DNA of 64,000 bases from Bugula neritina (GCA_964035545.1 OZ037765.1:28880004-28944003); one strand, 5' to 3'. Shown: positions 41,820-54,463, counted from the first letter of the stretch. Notes: generated from the sequence alone by a model not told the origin. Made by a program: numbers and translations.

Positions 41820-44800
41820 TATATTTTAATTATATTATTTATAATGAACTTCACACACTAACGATATTAGGTAAAAAAAGCTGACGTACATTTTTTCGGT
41901 GACTGTACCGAATATTCGTTTGCTGCCTTGTGACAGCCAGTTGACTCGATCCTCAAACACCTTGACAGTGTCTCCGAGATGCTTTTGGTATTCAAACATC
42001 TCCGACATGTCCACGTGGACGTTTCTGATGGAGCCATCATTCCAGGTAAATTTAGTCAAAGCTGAGTTGTTTACCTGCCAGCAAATAAAACCATGTTTCA
42101 AATTATCTATAGAACTGTTTCACTACTTGATAATGTAATAAGGAAGGTACTTGGTATTTATATAATATGCAATGCATTTTATCAAACACCAAACATGCAT
42201 TAGTGAAAAGATAAAAAAGTTATTGCCCATAACCAAAACCCATAAAAACAAATCACTTGCAACAATATATATTCCAGTGTTATCATGATTACATGTTTTA
42301 CTATAATTTTACTATAATATTACCTAAATGATAAAAACCTGTTGGCCATAACCAACCACTTGCAATCACATCCTCTAATGTTAGTATGATAGCATGTTTT
42401 ACTATGATAAAATAACTAGTCAACTTGGCCTCATTTACTTCTTATACTATTCACCACAAGGGTATAGGTAGTACCTGAGACTTTACAGTTCGTTTGAGAA
42501 CTGGCACAAAATCTTCTTTAAAAGCATGTGAGTTCTTGGCCAAAACCTGATATATCTCAAGATTCTTCGCTGCAAACACAAATATTGTTGATTTAGTGAT
42601 CCAGTACAGACAATCTAAGCAAAACATATATTTTACAATCAAGTTAAACTTGAAAAGGGAACAACAAAATTATATTATAAATGGAAATTTTATTTGAATA
42701 AATTAATGTAGACAGTTACATACCTTTAAGCCCATTTGATTTGATCCAGTCTTTAGAAGTCTTTGGGTGAAAGGTTGGCTGATCAAGGTTGAGAGGAAGG
42801 TCATGACCTGGAGGTCGTGGTAGGAATCTAGACTGCGGCAATTTTGCCACCTCATTTGATATCTAAAGAAGTTGTCAAATTTTATGGCCATCAGAAATAC
42901 TTCATCTAATGCAAAAATATGCAAATATTGAGAAATTTTCGCATTTATTATTGTTCATGAACTTAAAATGCATGGGCATTTAAATGCCTAAGTGTTGTTC
43001 TATCACGTATTATCTTCTCAGAGTCTTAACACAATGTTCAACACAAGTTGCAATAAAATAAGCTTCTAGTTTGGAGTTACCTCATCCATGATGGAGACTA
43101 AGGCGGAGCCCAGCAGACCCCTTCTCATGTCTTTTATTTTGTTGATGATATTCTGAGCTTCTTTGACTTCATCCAACAAACGACTGATATCATCTCCTGT
43201 ATATATTTGCTCCTCATTGGTTGAAGTGTAACAATGAAATCTTCCCCCACTAATATCGGCCAAGTTTTTCATCAAGCTCTGTGAAGGTATTCCATCAGAA
43301 CAATTAACAACTGATTTAAAATCATTTTCAAACTTGTTAAAACTTTGTAAAAAGTCTTTCCTATTATTGTAGATAATTTGGAACTTATTTTTTATTATGC
43401 ATATGCTTACAAATATATGACAAATACACACTTGATATATACAAGCAAGCTTATTAGCTGTATAATACACAAGAAGTTACTGTGTGATGATGACTTACAT
43501 TAGCTTGCTCATTGTTACAGTCATAGGCGATACAATGAATAGGCTTCTCCCTTCCACATAGCAGCTGGTAGACATAATCACACATAACCTCACTCTTTTG
43601 ATCAGGTCTACAAGTAGTAGGAAAATTCCTGATAAAAATTATGAACAGTTTTCTCAATTATTTATTTGATGATTGAAATCATATATAAATTTATTATTAT
43701 AAATTCAAAAAACTATGGTTGATTGTAAAATACAAAATGGTACACAAGCAAGTTAGATAATTATTAGCATAACCTTGAGACTTTTAAGTTTAATTATTTA
43801 AGAACTCAACATGTAAATTCTTATTAACATCCAGTATTAGGAGTATAAAAAAGTATTCATGATTATTGAAAAATGGAGTAAGATTGAGGAAAAAGAAGAA
43901 GAAAGAGACATAACTTAATAACTCCATAAAAGCTTTCACATCACAGGCAAGTATTCTAATGAGTTGGTAAAGTATTGAAAAAATAATTACTAAACTTACA
44001 CAGAGCCAAGTATGATGATGACTTGGTCTATACCCTTGACATTGAGAACATGTTTCAGTGACTTTAGAAGGTTGCATCCACCACTTGGCTGGAGTTGTCT
44101 CACCCATTGCTCAGCTTCTTCAACTCTGAGATAACAACCAAGCATTGAAAAGTCATGACATCATTGATATATGACAGTTTTAAGTTTATCTTCAATCTTT
44201 AAATTATGAATTATACTTATACCAAAGTTAATCTAAAATATATTAAAATATATTCATGTGTGAAAAAAAATTAAAAAATGATAAAAAGACCACCATAAAG
44301 CCTCTCATTCACAATATTTCAACATTATTTGTCATCAGGTGTACACATATATTATACTAGTATAAAATATTACATTATAATAACTTAATATTATAGCAAC
44401 AGTTATAGCATACCCTGAGACATAATATGTTGTATGAGTATGGCAAAGCATGGTCTGTCTGGTATATTATAGTATAGCATAACATAGAATATTCTAGTGT
44501 AGCATAGTATAAAAGAGTATACCTGTTGACTATAGCATGTATGGCATAGTACAGCATAGCATAGGATAGTAGAATAAAATGGCCTCAGATTAAATTGTCA
44601 TAATACAATACACAGCAAGCATACAACAAGTATGTGTATGAATTATACATCACTTACATTCTACAATTCACGTCCCTCGGTACTTGCCACAGAGGGTCAA
44701 TGTTAGTCCCAAACGACACAAAATAAAGTTTATCCTTTTTTTTCAGCTGTTCATCAATTAGGTGCTGTAAGATATATCAAGTAGTTCTATGCTACGTATA

Positions 44801-46822
44801 TATAGGTATAATATAAACTTGGTATATTGTAGTGTGTAGACCACAACAAGTTTTATATGGACAACCTTTACTACACTTTGGTAAATGTTTTCGCAACATA
44901 TAAACATCCTAGAAACTATAAGCTTGTCATAACCTAATCTCTAGATAGAATCTGACAATAGTATTTGCTAACATCATAGTAAACGTGTTGGAAGTCAATT
45001 ATATAAAGTATTTCATAAGACAGATTTACCAGAAGAGACTCCTTGAATGTGCAGAGTCTCCCAAACCCAGTGTTCACATCCGAGGTGTCCACTATTACAG
45101 CTACACTGCTGCCTTTGATAAGACCAAATGTTCTTTTGCTGCCAGCCAAGCAAAACTTTATCCGCTCTGTATAAGATCTGATCAGCCTAAAAACAACCTC
45201 CTATTAAATGTCTGTTGAAATCAACGGATAAATTTATAAATCACAGTTTGGTTTCCAGTTAACTAAGTTTACAGCTGATTTTTATCCCCAATGGCTGTGC
45301 GACGAAAATAATCTTTGGTAAAACTCCAGACACATTTAAAACTTTGCAACTTGCTTTTAGGGCTAGTATTTCAGTTGGAGCTTTGACAGATCAAAAAGTG
45401 TTTTCTAAAGCAACAGATTTACAATGTTCAACACATTTGTGGGTTGTTGATTGAGTGGTTACAGTGGCCGGTTGAATGATTTCTGTAGCCAATATCTAGG
45501 TCTGTACAATCATAGGATAAATTATCGAAAACCAATGAATAATAAACAAAACAAAATAAAATTGCAATTAACATATTAAAACTAATTGTCAATGTCAAGA
45601 AGAGCTACCTAGAATATTTTTTAGCACTTTTGTAAAAAATTAAACTGGCCTAAAAACAAGTTTTAAATCAATGAAACTTTGTTATAAACACATAAGAAAA
45701 CTTACTTTTGAAGTTTAAACTCAAATTCATTGATAGTAGCTGCATCAAACTGAATATGCTGCTGTACTCTCCCAGTAGACTTGTCACAGACAGGTTTACC
45801 GATTGTACCTTTGTCTACCAAATCCTTGAGAGTGAGTCGGAGGTGGTGAATGTTGTGAGTCTGTAGCCATTCTTCTGAGTCTTGTTCTTCTGCTTGTCCT
45901 GTAGCCGAGTATCTCTCAGCCTCTTTCTGAAGTGTTAGCAGACGTCTTATGTCAAAGTGTGCAAAGCAACAAACAACATTTCATGCAGAAAAACATAAAA
46001 TATACATGAAAAAAAAAATATATATATAATAAATATTACAACAGTTGGTGAGTATTAGTAAGAACCAATGAACACAACAGATTGGTGTCACTATCTGCTC
46101 AGTTTGAAGCAAGTTATTTTATTATTAGTTGTAAGTAAATGAAGCATATTAGGTAAGTGTTCAGACCAACTAGCTCTGTTTACAATACCTTGTAGCCTGA
46201 TTCCTCAAGTTTGTAAGGTCCCTGCATATACAGTAAGCACATGTCTTGCAACTCAACATTTGTATGTGTTTATATAATATATATGAATAGTAGACAAATG
46301 TTAGATTGTCATTTATATAACCTGTCATTATTTATTCGCAGTAATAGTTCTTAGTAATGACTGTAAATATGCAGTAAATAATAGTTTATAAAGTATTTAT
46401 TCTGTATGTATTTTATGTATAAACTATAGTGTGCTGACCAGTAGATCATATGTCTGATTGACATGAGTCACCGTCAGATCACTGGGAGCCTTGGCATCAG
46501 CTACTCTTGCTATTCTCCACTCTGGACGGTTGGTAAGGTTAGGCTTGTTAGCAACTTTTTCTATATCTGAAGCAATCATACGTTTTGCTCTGCTCATGAG
46601 TCTAAAATTATTACAGTAGCAAATTTCACAAAAGCTGAATTATTGCATTATTGAGTTTTTGTTAATTCTAAAAATAAAACCAAAGTTATAATAATATGTT
46701 TTGGAGTTATAAATTTTTTTTCCACAATGTGCTTGAGTGAGGTGTAGAACGTACATGCAATATAATATAAAATTATATGCTATAAAATAATTGTTTTACC
46801 TCTCCTCTTTATCTTTTTTCAT
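31896..46822 (-). CDS. VWA3A-like protein with three VWA-type domains
   Basis: A large multidomain protein of the VWA3A/VWA3B family, associated with motile cilia in animals. About 30 exons join in phase: 46822-46800, 46601-46439, 46221-46189, 45926-45706, 45186-45030, 44764-44658, 44125-44000, 43628-43499, 43278-43081, 42862-42724, 42569-42475, 42074-41890, 41572-41453, 41127-40958, 40568-40323, 38651-38518, 37884-37768, 37451-37314, 36925-36805, 36251-36148, 35975-35874, 35497-35379, 35101-34959, 34437-34293, 34091-33947, 33496-33323, 32772-32668 and 32072-31896. Optional exons are 39468-39451 and a 60-base one ending near 37605. Length is about 1,300 residues. Domain 1 spans about 45186-43081, domain 2 about 42074-40323 and domain 3 about 34437-32668. 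Between domains 2 and 3 is a Ser/Thr/Lys-rich linker. Domain 3 keeps the metal site (DISGSM, LLSDGKPD); domains 1 and 2 have altered sites. The first exon is open to its acceptor, so more N-terminal exons may exist. Confidence 0.85.
32779..32938 (-). repeat. 20-bp tandem repeat, eight copies, abutting a VWA3A-like splice acceptor
   Basis: Eight units of TCACATTGTATGTTACAGAG, with one or two changes in some units, and no length changes. The array ends 6 bases from the exon at 32772, so the intron's 3' end on the minus strand is made of the repeat. Confidence 0.92.
36926..37024 (-). repeat. Tandem duplication of about 46 bp with palindromic core
   Basis: Two near-identical copies of TATAAAAACAG ... 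CTATATAGTGATACCATATAGCATTA lie side by side in a VWA3A-like intron, just upstream (minus strand) of the exon at 36925. The differing segments, CATTATAC and TATAATGC, are each able to pair with flanking bases. Confidence 0.7.
38161..38345 (-). repeat. 15-bp minisatellite in a VWA3A-like intron
   Basis: About twelve units of TATAGAACTATAGAG. The copies are nearly perfect at the left and decay to the right (TATAGAATTATAGAG, then GTGTAGAATTATAGG). The unit contains the short palindrome CTATAG. Confidence 0.9.
41754..41815. repeat. (TA)n microsatellite
   Basis: About 30 uninterrupted TA dinucleotides in the VWA3A-like intron between the exons at 42074-41890 and 41572-41453. Confidence 0.95.
44360..44580. 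repeat. Degenerate ATAGCATA repeat tract
   Basis: Irregular recurring words (TATAGCATA, CATAACATAGAATA, TAGTATAGCATAAC) fill about 200 bases of a VWA3A-like intron. Unit length varies, so this is low-complexity sequence rather than a true array. Confidence 0.45.
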
Positions 46823-47149
46823 TTTGAATAGTTCTTTTTCAGAGACAAAAACTAAAATACAAAGAGTAATATAAAAACATGAATAGTTTCAGTACATATT
46901 GTCAAAACTATCTTTGAATAAAAAAACTACAACAAAAAAATTGATGAAATATACATACGAAAATAGCAGTGATAAGTCTAAGAGTAAAAATAGGCTACTG
47001 TTAAAACTGTTGTAGCAGTTAGTGTTACAGTACTACTGTACTAGACAGTACAGTGGTGCTGATACTACTAAGTCATAAAAAAGTTATTACAATGAACTTT
47101 TATTAGTACTGAATATAAAGTAAATGTTTTCACAACTAATAAATCACTC

Positions 47150-47290
47150 TTAGTTTTAGCAAAACTAAATGACTGTCACTATGATTACTATGACTATCAC
47201 TATGAGTATGAGTAATGATTAATCATATAATATTAATTATTCATGGTTATCATAATGATAATGGTTTATTAACTATTCGAACTATAACTT
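47150..47290. repeat. AT-repeat island 3, VWA3A side
   Basis: Contains CTATGATTACTATGACTATC, ACTATGAGTATGAGTAATGA and TTATCATAATGATAATGG, the same word types as islands 1 and 4. It lies left of the E2F upstream region. Confidence 0.6.
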
Positions 47291-47444
47291 TACACGTTAT
47301 TTTACAAATTGCACAAAAAGTCGTCACATAAAAGTTATAAAACTAAATTAAAAATAAAAATGCTATATGGCTCAATAAGGAGTAAAGAGTTTTTGTGATT
47401 AAGCAAGTATTGCAAAGTACTAAAGGATAAAATGGTAGTACATT

Positions 47445-47458
47445 GTTGTTATGGAAAT
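47445..47458. promoter_or_regulatory. Weak X-box-like site upstream of the VWA3A-like gene
   Basis: GTTGTTATGGAAAT resembles the RFX X-box GTTGCCATGGAAAC, with three differences. RFX factors control many ciliary genes, so the position upstream of a putative ciliary gene is suggestive. The match is imperfect and may be chance. Confidence 0.2.
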
Positions 47459-47501
47459 AATACGCCACGGCAATGGCAAAGCTATCACTTACCCTGATAT
47501 G

Positions 47502-47656
47502 ATTGGCTAAAATTTAGTATTAGATTTTTATCATCAAGATCCGTGGCTATTTAATGATCTAGTGTTATTGGACAAACTTGTGCCAGCTTGAACTCTGATT
47601 AGGCAAAGAAACGCTTTTCCAACGTGACACTATCGCGGGAATTACGATTTCGCGCC
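47502..47656 (+). promoter_or_regulatory. E2F gene upstream region with two CCAAT boxes and two E2F sites
   Basis: Two inverted CCAAT boxes (ATTGG at 47502-47506 and 47567-47571) precede two E2F-type sites. TCGCGGGAA is at 47633-47641 (reverse TTCCCGCGA) and TTTCGCGCC at 47648-47656, only 6 bases apart and in opposite orientation. The known E2F consensus is TTTSSCGC. This layout resembles cell-cycle promoters, and here it lies directly upstream of an E2F gene. It also lies in the head-to-head gap with the VWA3A-like gene. Confidence 0.7.
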
Positions 47657-47771
47657 ACACCCCGGGAAAGTTGTTGATATTTTCTGCACTATACCACCTA
47701 TAGTTATCACAGAGCTAGTTGTGCATAAATTTGTGTTGTTGTGCAAGGATAGCGATCGGTCAGAAATAAAG
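47657..47771 (+). other. Probable untranslated first exon of the E2F gene
   Basis: The segment ends at a good donor (AAATAAAG/GTGAGT after 47771), lacks an ATG, and sits right after the E2F sites. Its start is not known. The following intron, to about 49393, contains AT-repeat island 3. Confidence 0.45.
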
Positions 47772-48109
47772 GTGAGTTTTATCGACAACCATCCTGTTCT
47801 AAAATGTAATTCTAAGTGAGAAAACGTGTGTTTTAAAACTTCGCAAGCCTTGATAATGCATTTATTAACTTGAAAGAAGGAGACATTGCTCATTAATGCT
47901 TTTTTGTTAGATCAGAAGATCGTGTATCGTAGCCAGTTCACCTACGTTTTTTTATTTTCATGTTTTGGATTAAACTTGATTAATTGATTCTTCAAGCAAA
48001 TTAAAGTTACCTATGTTTCTATAATTATGATTATGATCGGAGTTATATTGCAATTTCAAAAATAATAATCTCAATCTGTTAATTGTGATTGTATTTAATT
48101 TTATTGTTA

Positions 48110-48870
48110 AACTTGATGTAACACTCTAGACCTAGTCTAACACTAACAGTAACTCAAAGTGTAAGACTTAAAGTTAAGAGTAAGACCAACTGACTTTGAG
48201 TAGCTCTAAGAGTAAGTTTTAGTGTTCAGTTGTTGCTAAATTTCTTTTTCATACTTTGTCTTACTCATACTGAGACTACAGTTATTACTATTACTATTAG
48301 TATTAGTTATAAATTGTAGTTAAACTTGATAGTTAATGATATTGTAATACATACTGATAGTGATACTTTCACTGTTACACTTAGTCTTACTAACTGACTT
48401 ACTGTGATACTTATAGTGATACTTGTACTAATAGTAATAGTGGCACTAATAGTAACACGAATAATAATTATAATTATCAATACCTAGAGTTAGCCTTATA
48501 TTTACTTTTATAGTTTATAACTAAGAGTTATTATCAATATTATACTTGTCGTTATAGTTATACTTATAGTAATAGTTATAGTTTAAGTTCTAGTTATACT
48601 TGATTTTATTAGAATATGAACATGAAATTTAAATTGCATATAAAGTTCAACAGCTATATGATGAGTATAGCTACATCTATGTGTTTAAATTTTATTCTTA
48701 AGTTATTTAGCTTTACTTTTAGTAATTAGTATTACTAGAAGTAAATACTATTACTAATTTATTTAACTTAGAAATAAGTATTGCAGTAAATTACTATAAA
48801 TATAAATACAAAGTATAGCTATAAAAGTTGATGTTTGTATAAACTTGTAAATTGCATATGGATATTCGTT
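48110..48870. repeat. AT-repeat island 3, E2F intron side
   Basis: Degenerate words again: CTAGTCTAACACTAACAGTA, CTCAAAGTGTAAGAC, TTACTATTACTATTAGTATT near 48285, ACTAATAGTAATAGTGGCAC near 48430 and TTATAGTTATACTTATAGTA near 48550. The words and their reverse complements are interleaved as in islands 1 and 2. Confidence 0.65.
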
Positions 48871-49489
48871 GCAATATAACTGTCAGTAAATTAGATACTG
48901 GAACTTGATAATTATCATGCCTACTCTAAGTCTTGCTGCTACTAGTTACTATTGGCTGTCATGGTCATATGACCATGAAATTGAATTCAATATCAATATT
49001 GTGTGTGAATGTGAGTGAGTGAATATCAATATGAACATAGGCATTGGTTAAAAAAATTATTTTATCAATAGTACTAATTCAATAGCGATTTCATCATCAG
49101 CATTAAGTTTCATAATCCATGATAAACAATGATTAAATTGCACTGAAGCATATTCTACAGGAACACAAAACTAGATATTTGATCATGTTTTAAGGCTGTA
49201 AATTAGAAGATTTCCAAAATTTTGAATTTTAGGGACCTCAATTGTGTAGAATAAATCAAACTGTCTCTAATAAATGTAATGATTTTTATATTAAGCTAGC
49301 CAACTTTATACCCAAGTTTTGCTTGTATAATGATATTTGTATTTCTTGTTTGACTAAAGTTCTTCTTAGCTATTAAAGAGAACGAATTTTAGCAGCTACA
49401 AAAACTGCACCTATACATGCACCTTAAATACCGGTCCAAGTCCTAAGACCTCTTCTGATTCTTTTTATGACATTTATGTACTTGTTTGA

Positions 49490-52400
49490 ATGATGAAGGT
49501 GGAGACAAAATTTGGTGTAATGTCACAAGACCTGGGCTCAGCAACTATGTTGAAACAGACTCCCTCTACTCACAAAAGGCCCATTTACTTGACAAAGACG
49601 CAGCCTACAATACTGAGTAGAGTCAGCAGATCAAACCCTGTTGCCTCAACTATAGTTAAAGTTGAACCTTCAAATGAAAGTGAACTGGTTATTGTGGATG
49701 CTCTTAGTGCACATGCTTACACACCACATGGACCTAATGCCATACACAACTACTCATCAGCTAGAGCTGCCCTAGTGCTAGACAAAACTCCACAAGTATG
49801 TTTTATCACAAACAACTATATTCTGTTTCATTCGCCACTCACAGTTTCTCTTAATTTTCTACCTGAAAATATATGTCAAACGATTAGAAGTAAACCAAAA
49901 TTTACTCAAAGCCAAATGAGTCTTAATATTTTAGACGCAACACCAGATCTTTAAATGAAACTACCAATTTTTGTGATGTATAAAAGGGTAGTGCCATTTT
50001 CATAGCTTTCTTACAATTACAAGTAGTCTTCAGTTGACATCATGTGTTTGCTAGCTGGCTGCAATATTTTTGGTAGGTCAAAAGAAAATTGGAGTTGGAG
50101 CCTAGGACTCCGGTTTTAAATTGCGGGACGCCAACCTTCTTGACTCCACCGAGTACTGGACGCAAGCGACCTAAATGTGACATTACTTTAGGTATGTTCA
50201 TTAAAGTTATATCCTTTAGGTCTTGTCAATCATATATGAGAGTATTTCTACCACTTTGCTGGATCTCATGGTGTGGCAAATTTTCTCCTTTGTTTTAAAT
50301 CGCTAAAATACATTTGGAACTAAAAGCAGGTTGATGCAGTGCTTGGCTGATGGTGAAATTTGTGACTTGGTTGCTACACCCAGAGGTCTTGCTAATGTTA
50401 GTCACTATGTTATTTCCAAAGAAGTGTTTTAAAAAGCTCATTGTTGAGATATATAAACCTACATGACCTATTGTCAAATTTAAATAGGAGGGCAATTGGT
50501 TTATCCCTTCATTTTACTGTGTGGTTTGAACAATACAGTGTTCCTGTTGCAGCCATGACTGGTGCACGTTCTCCACTAGACAAGAACAGGTATGACACAT
50601 CACTCGGTTTACTCACCAAGAAATTTGTGGGACTTCTTAAGACAGCAGAAGAAGGTGTAAGTATATTTGCTGCGAGTACAGCACATGTAGTGGCTTAAAA
50701 TACAAATACGGAGTAGTTCTTAGTTGTTGATGCTTCTAGTATGTGTTTTTAATACAAAACATAACTTTTTAAATACAAGCCACGTTATTGTTCCACTGCT
50801 TGAATTTGTTTTACTGATTGTTGCCACTTTTTCTAGATTCTAGACTTGAATGTAGCTGCAGAAACCCTGGGAGTTCAAAAACGGCGTATCTATGACATCA
50901 CCAATGTCCTTGAGGGGATTAATTTGATCCGAAAGAAGTCCAAGAACAACATACAGTGGAGGTGTGTGTGTGTGTGTGTGCAACGAGGTGTTGAATCACA
51001 TATAATATGCTCGTCATAAAATAGCATTAAAACCATGAAGTTTATAATCAAACTGCTCTTCAGGCAAGAAAATTTCTAAGACTATTTTCATATATTTTCC
51101 AATTGATTCAGCATTGCTCTATTGTGTTGCTGGTCTCTTTCCAGGGGACCTCTGATTCATGATGATGGGTTTGAAGATAGCCGACCTCAAACTAATTCTC
51201 ATAAACCTGCTATAGATCTCCGTACTGGTATGAATCTACTTAATCCGTCTCCATATCTGTTGTTGTCTCCCTTTTTTTACAGACTCAAACTTACACAACC
51301 ATATTTCCATGAGTTGTTCTCCCCATTTATATTGGCAATAAAGATATACTAACTGCAATCGGTTGGTAATTCTGGTGCTATTTATGCACAAATATCTTTG
51401 AGAAAGATTTAAATATTTCTGGTGCATCAGTAAACTTCCTATTACTGACTTGGTTTACTACAAATTAGTTTATCAGTCAATAGCTGTGGTTCTTGTCTTC
51501 CTTGTAATTTGGAAACTTTCCTGTATTTAGTTACTTTTATAATACATCAATTTGTTGCATTGTATAACTCTTGAATGAATGAACTGTACTCTTCATATCA
51601 GAAGTAGCAGCGCTGGAGGCTGAAGAGCACAGACTAGATAATCTAATCAAAAACTGTACTCAACAACTGAAGTTACTAACAGATGATGAGGAGAACAACA
51701 AACTAGCCTATGTTACGTATCACGATATTAGAAAGATACCCTCCTTTACAGGCGACACTGTAATAGCTATGAAAGCACCTGCGGAAACCAGGCTAGAGGT
51801 GCCAGACCCTCAGGAGGTGTGTATTCTACAACTACCTACTGGCTATTGTACTAAGCTTCTACTTTTAAAAAGCTGCTTTTATAGTACATGTCAACTTGGT
51901 TTCATAATTTTTGTAACTTGCAATTAAAAACAATAATTTATTAACACTAAATCCTTGTTGTAAAATTTGCTACGTTTTGGGTAGCAGATGTGACAAAATA
52001 TATGCTGTGGTCTAAACTAGTTCATCACTTGTCAAGTATTTCAGCTATTTTCACAGTACTTGTGTAGAATAAGAATTAGTCCCCGATGCTTGGTCATAAA
52101 AGTGGTGCACACGAGCATATGTCAGTCTTCAGAGACTATTGAGTGCTTCTGGTAAAACTTCTCAGCATAGTATTCCCTTTTATTCCAGAAAATACAGATT
52201 TGGTTGAAAAGTAAAAACGGGCCAATTGAGGTCTTCTTATGTCCTGATAAAACAAACGAGGAGTCCAACAAGAACACTTCTAGTTCAACCGAGGAGAGCG
52301 CACATGATACAAGTTTTACATCCTCCGAAGACAGTCGAGACAGCTTCAGAAGTAAGTGTTTGCCATTCTGTAAATCTCTTGGCTGAGATATCAGGGTGTC

Positions 52401-52650
52401 CTCAGCATTACTCCGAGTGTTTCTGTCTTTTCCAGGTGCTCCATCGTCTCTCAGGAATGCCTTTCTGGAAGATCAAGACATATCACATGAGCCCAGCGGA
52501 CCCATAGGCTTCCAGACAACAGACCAGCAAACTGAACTTGCTGACACAAGCACTCTATCCACTTCTCTAGAGTTGCAGTCTTCAATCAGCGATTACTTGT
52601 TTTCCCTTCAAAGCTCTGATGGTATTGCAGATCTGTTTGAAATCAATTAA
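49490..52650 (+). CDS. E2F1/2/3-type transcription factor
   Basis: A cell-cycle transcription factor that pairs with DP and is restrained by Rb. Eight coding exons join in phase: 49490-49795, 50077-50191, 50553-50656, 50837-50961, 51145-51227, 51602-51816, 52189-52351 and 52436-52650, giving 441 residues, close to E2F1. Domains in order: an N-terminal Ser/Thr-rich region; a cyclin A-docking motif (VKRKLELE; E2F1 has PVKRRLDLE) near residue 103; the DNA-binding domain with the invariant [15 protein letters not shown]; a dimerisation and marked-box region ([21 protein letters not shown]); an acidic/Ser linker; and at the very C-terminus an Rb-pocket-binding motif ([19 protein letters not shown]). 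The docking motif and Rb-binding tail point to an activator E2F1/2/3 type. The ATG is the first of two in tandem at 49490; the exon's acceptor is probably at about 49393. Poly(A) signals are at 52888 and 53170. Confidence 0.94.
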
Positions 52651-53188
52651 GATCACTGATTTTGCTAAATCATCACGAAGCATAACCTTCATATACTCAT
52701 TGTTGATTATTTCTTATTGATTTTAATTATGCACTTGTACAATATACTTCAAACATATATATATTTTTGGGCCAATTTTCAAAGAATGAGTTATGCTTTT
52801 GCCAGTCATGTTACCAACTCTTGTATTTATATTTATCTAGTCTGTAATTAGTAATATTAACATCAAATTACATTATAATTATTTATAAATAAAATAATAC
52901 ATTTTGTGGCTTTAGGTTTTCCATCAACTTTAAAATGCCTCTTTCCAGTTACAATGTCTGTGTACCTGTAGGGTAATTACAAACTGTTGCTGAGATATTT
53001 GTCAATGAGCAAGCTGTTTAGGCTTTTTCTAGTATATTAATTATTTATGTTTTTATGTGTACAATTATAACCATTCTCAAATTTACCTTTGAGCTATTTT
53101 CAACGTAAAGTATTTGGATAATTTTTAATGTACATATTGATCTTAATTTATTGTAATCTATCAAATGTAAATAAAATATTGTACAAAC
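52651..53188. other. Tail-to-tail spacer E2F / COA7
   Basis: 538 bases with plus-strand AATAAA at 52888-52893 and 53170-53175, and a minus-strand AATAAA at 53147-53152 (37 bases after the COA7 stop). If the distal E2F signal is used, the two transcripts overlap at their 3' ends. Confidence 0.55.
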
Positions 53189-54463
53189 TTAACCACCCTT
53201 GCCTAAAGAAATACTAGGGACAGAATTATCACCATGCTTGAATTTATCTATCTTTTCAGCTCTCTCTCTGTATTTCAAAGCTAATGCATCATTCTTAGGA
53301 ACTATTTCTCCCTGTTTATATGCAACACTCAACTTAATGCACCCAGTCAATGAGCCTAAATCACAAGATTTTTCTAAAAAATTAAGGGCTACTTTAATGT
53401 TTTTCTCCAAACCATATTTGCCAAGAAGGTATCCACTGCCTATAGTTGAACATGGCTCAGCCCTGCCTTGGTCACACGCCATATTGAGGTACTTTATGCC
53501 TTTTTCATAGTCTCTTGGTACTCGGTCCCCAGCTAAATATGATATGCCAGCGTTAGAGCAACCTTTGCTAAATCCATATTCACAGGATTTCTCTAAGTAT
53601 TTGACCCCATCTTCAGGATTTTTGTCCACACCTAAGAAATCAATCTTCAGTTTTAGGAATTAATGTCAACTTGTGTACTACAAAAACAAACTTATCCAAA
53701 CAAAGCATACATCACTTTACCTTTTCCGTGGACTCTTTTAGCTGCATATGAGAAACAGCTTTGACCATATTTCAATTCATCGCAATTTTGTTTATATATT
53801 TCAGCTCCTTTCGCATCATCTCTTTTTATAGTGCTGTAGAATTCTGCTAACCTGTGACAACCTGGTTGTGAAAAAAAAGGATGAATTGGTGCAATTCAAA
53901 ATAGTGACTCAACAGAAAAAGCTGAAAAATATATACACTGTTAATTCATACTACTACACAAAAAATATTGCACTTCAGCATTTGACTAAAGTCTAAACAG
54001 TCAAGAAAAATAATGATGATTTGTTATACATGGTTGAAATATTTAGCTTCCGTAGCTTTCTACAAACTACATTAAACTTTTGAGATGTATTAATTCTATA
54101 GAATATGCTCTTCTGATACAAGTTATGAATATGTATCATGGCAAGTTTGCAATTACTGGTTTAAACTACAGTTTATGTAAACCAATAACTGATTTTATAA
54201 GCAATCATGTTAGAACAGTAGTCTGAATACATGCTTTAATAGTTTTAAAACTATAACTTTATAAGAATCAAGCTCTAGTTAATGTTGGCAAGTATGGTGG
54301 TTCATTTCTACACTAACTAACAAGTTCAAACTAAAACAGATAGACTACTGGTATACTAACCGTCTGCTTCTCTTTCAGAAAGACATTGATAACTGTACTC
54401 AGTCTCAATATTTTGAAGATATGTTTCGACTTGTTTGGGATCACTCAAATCATAATCTGCCAT
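53189..54463 (-). CDS. COA7: Cytochrome c oxidase assembly factor 7 (Sel1-repeat protein)
   Basis: COA7 (SELRC1) is a mitochondrial intermembrane-space Sel1-repeat protein needed for complex IV and I assembly. Three exons join in phase: 54463-54361, 53861-53721 and 53631-53189, giving 228 residues against about 231 in human. The N-terminus (MADYDLSDPKQVETYLQNIE) matches the start of family members. Paired cysteines recur in each Sel1 repeat (CHRLAEFY, CDELKYGQSCF, CEYGFSKGCSNAG, CDQGRAEPCSTIG, CDLGSLTGCIKL), as expected for a protein imported by the disulfide relay. The C-terminal exon covers about two thirds of the protein. The ORF is intact. A probable solo LTR lies only 115 bases upstream of the start codon. 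Confidence 0.94.
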
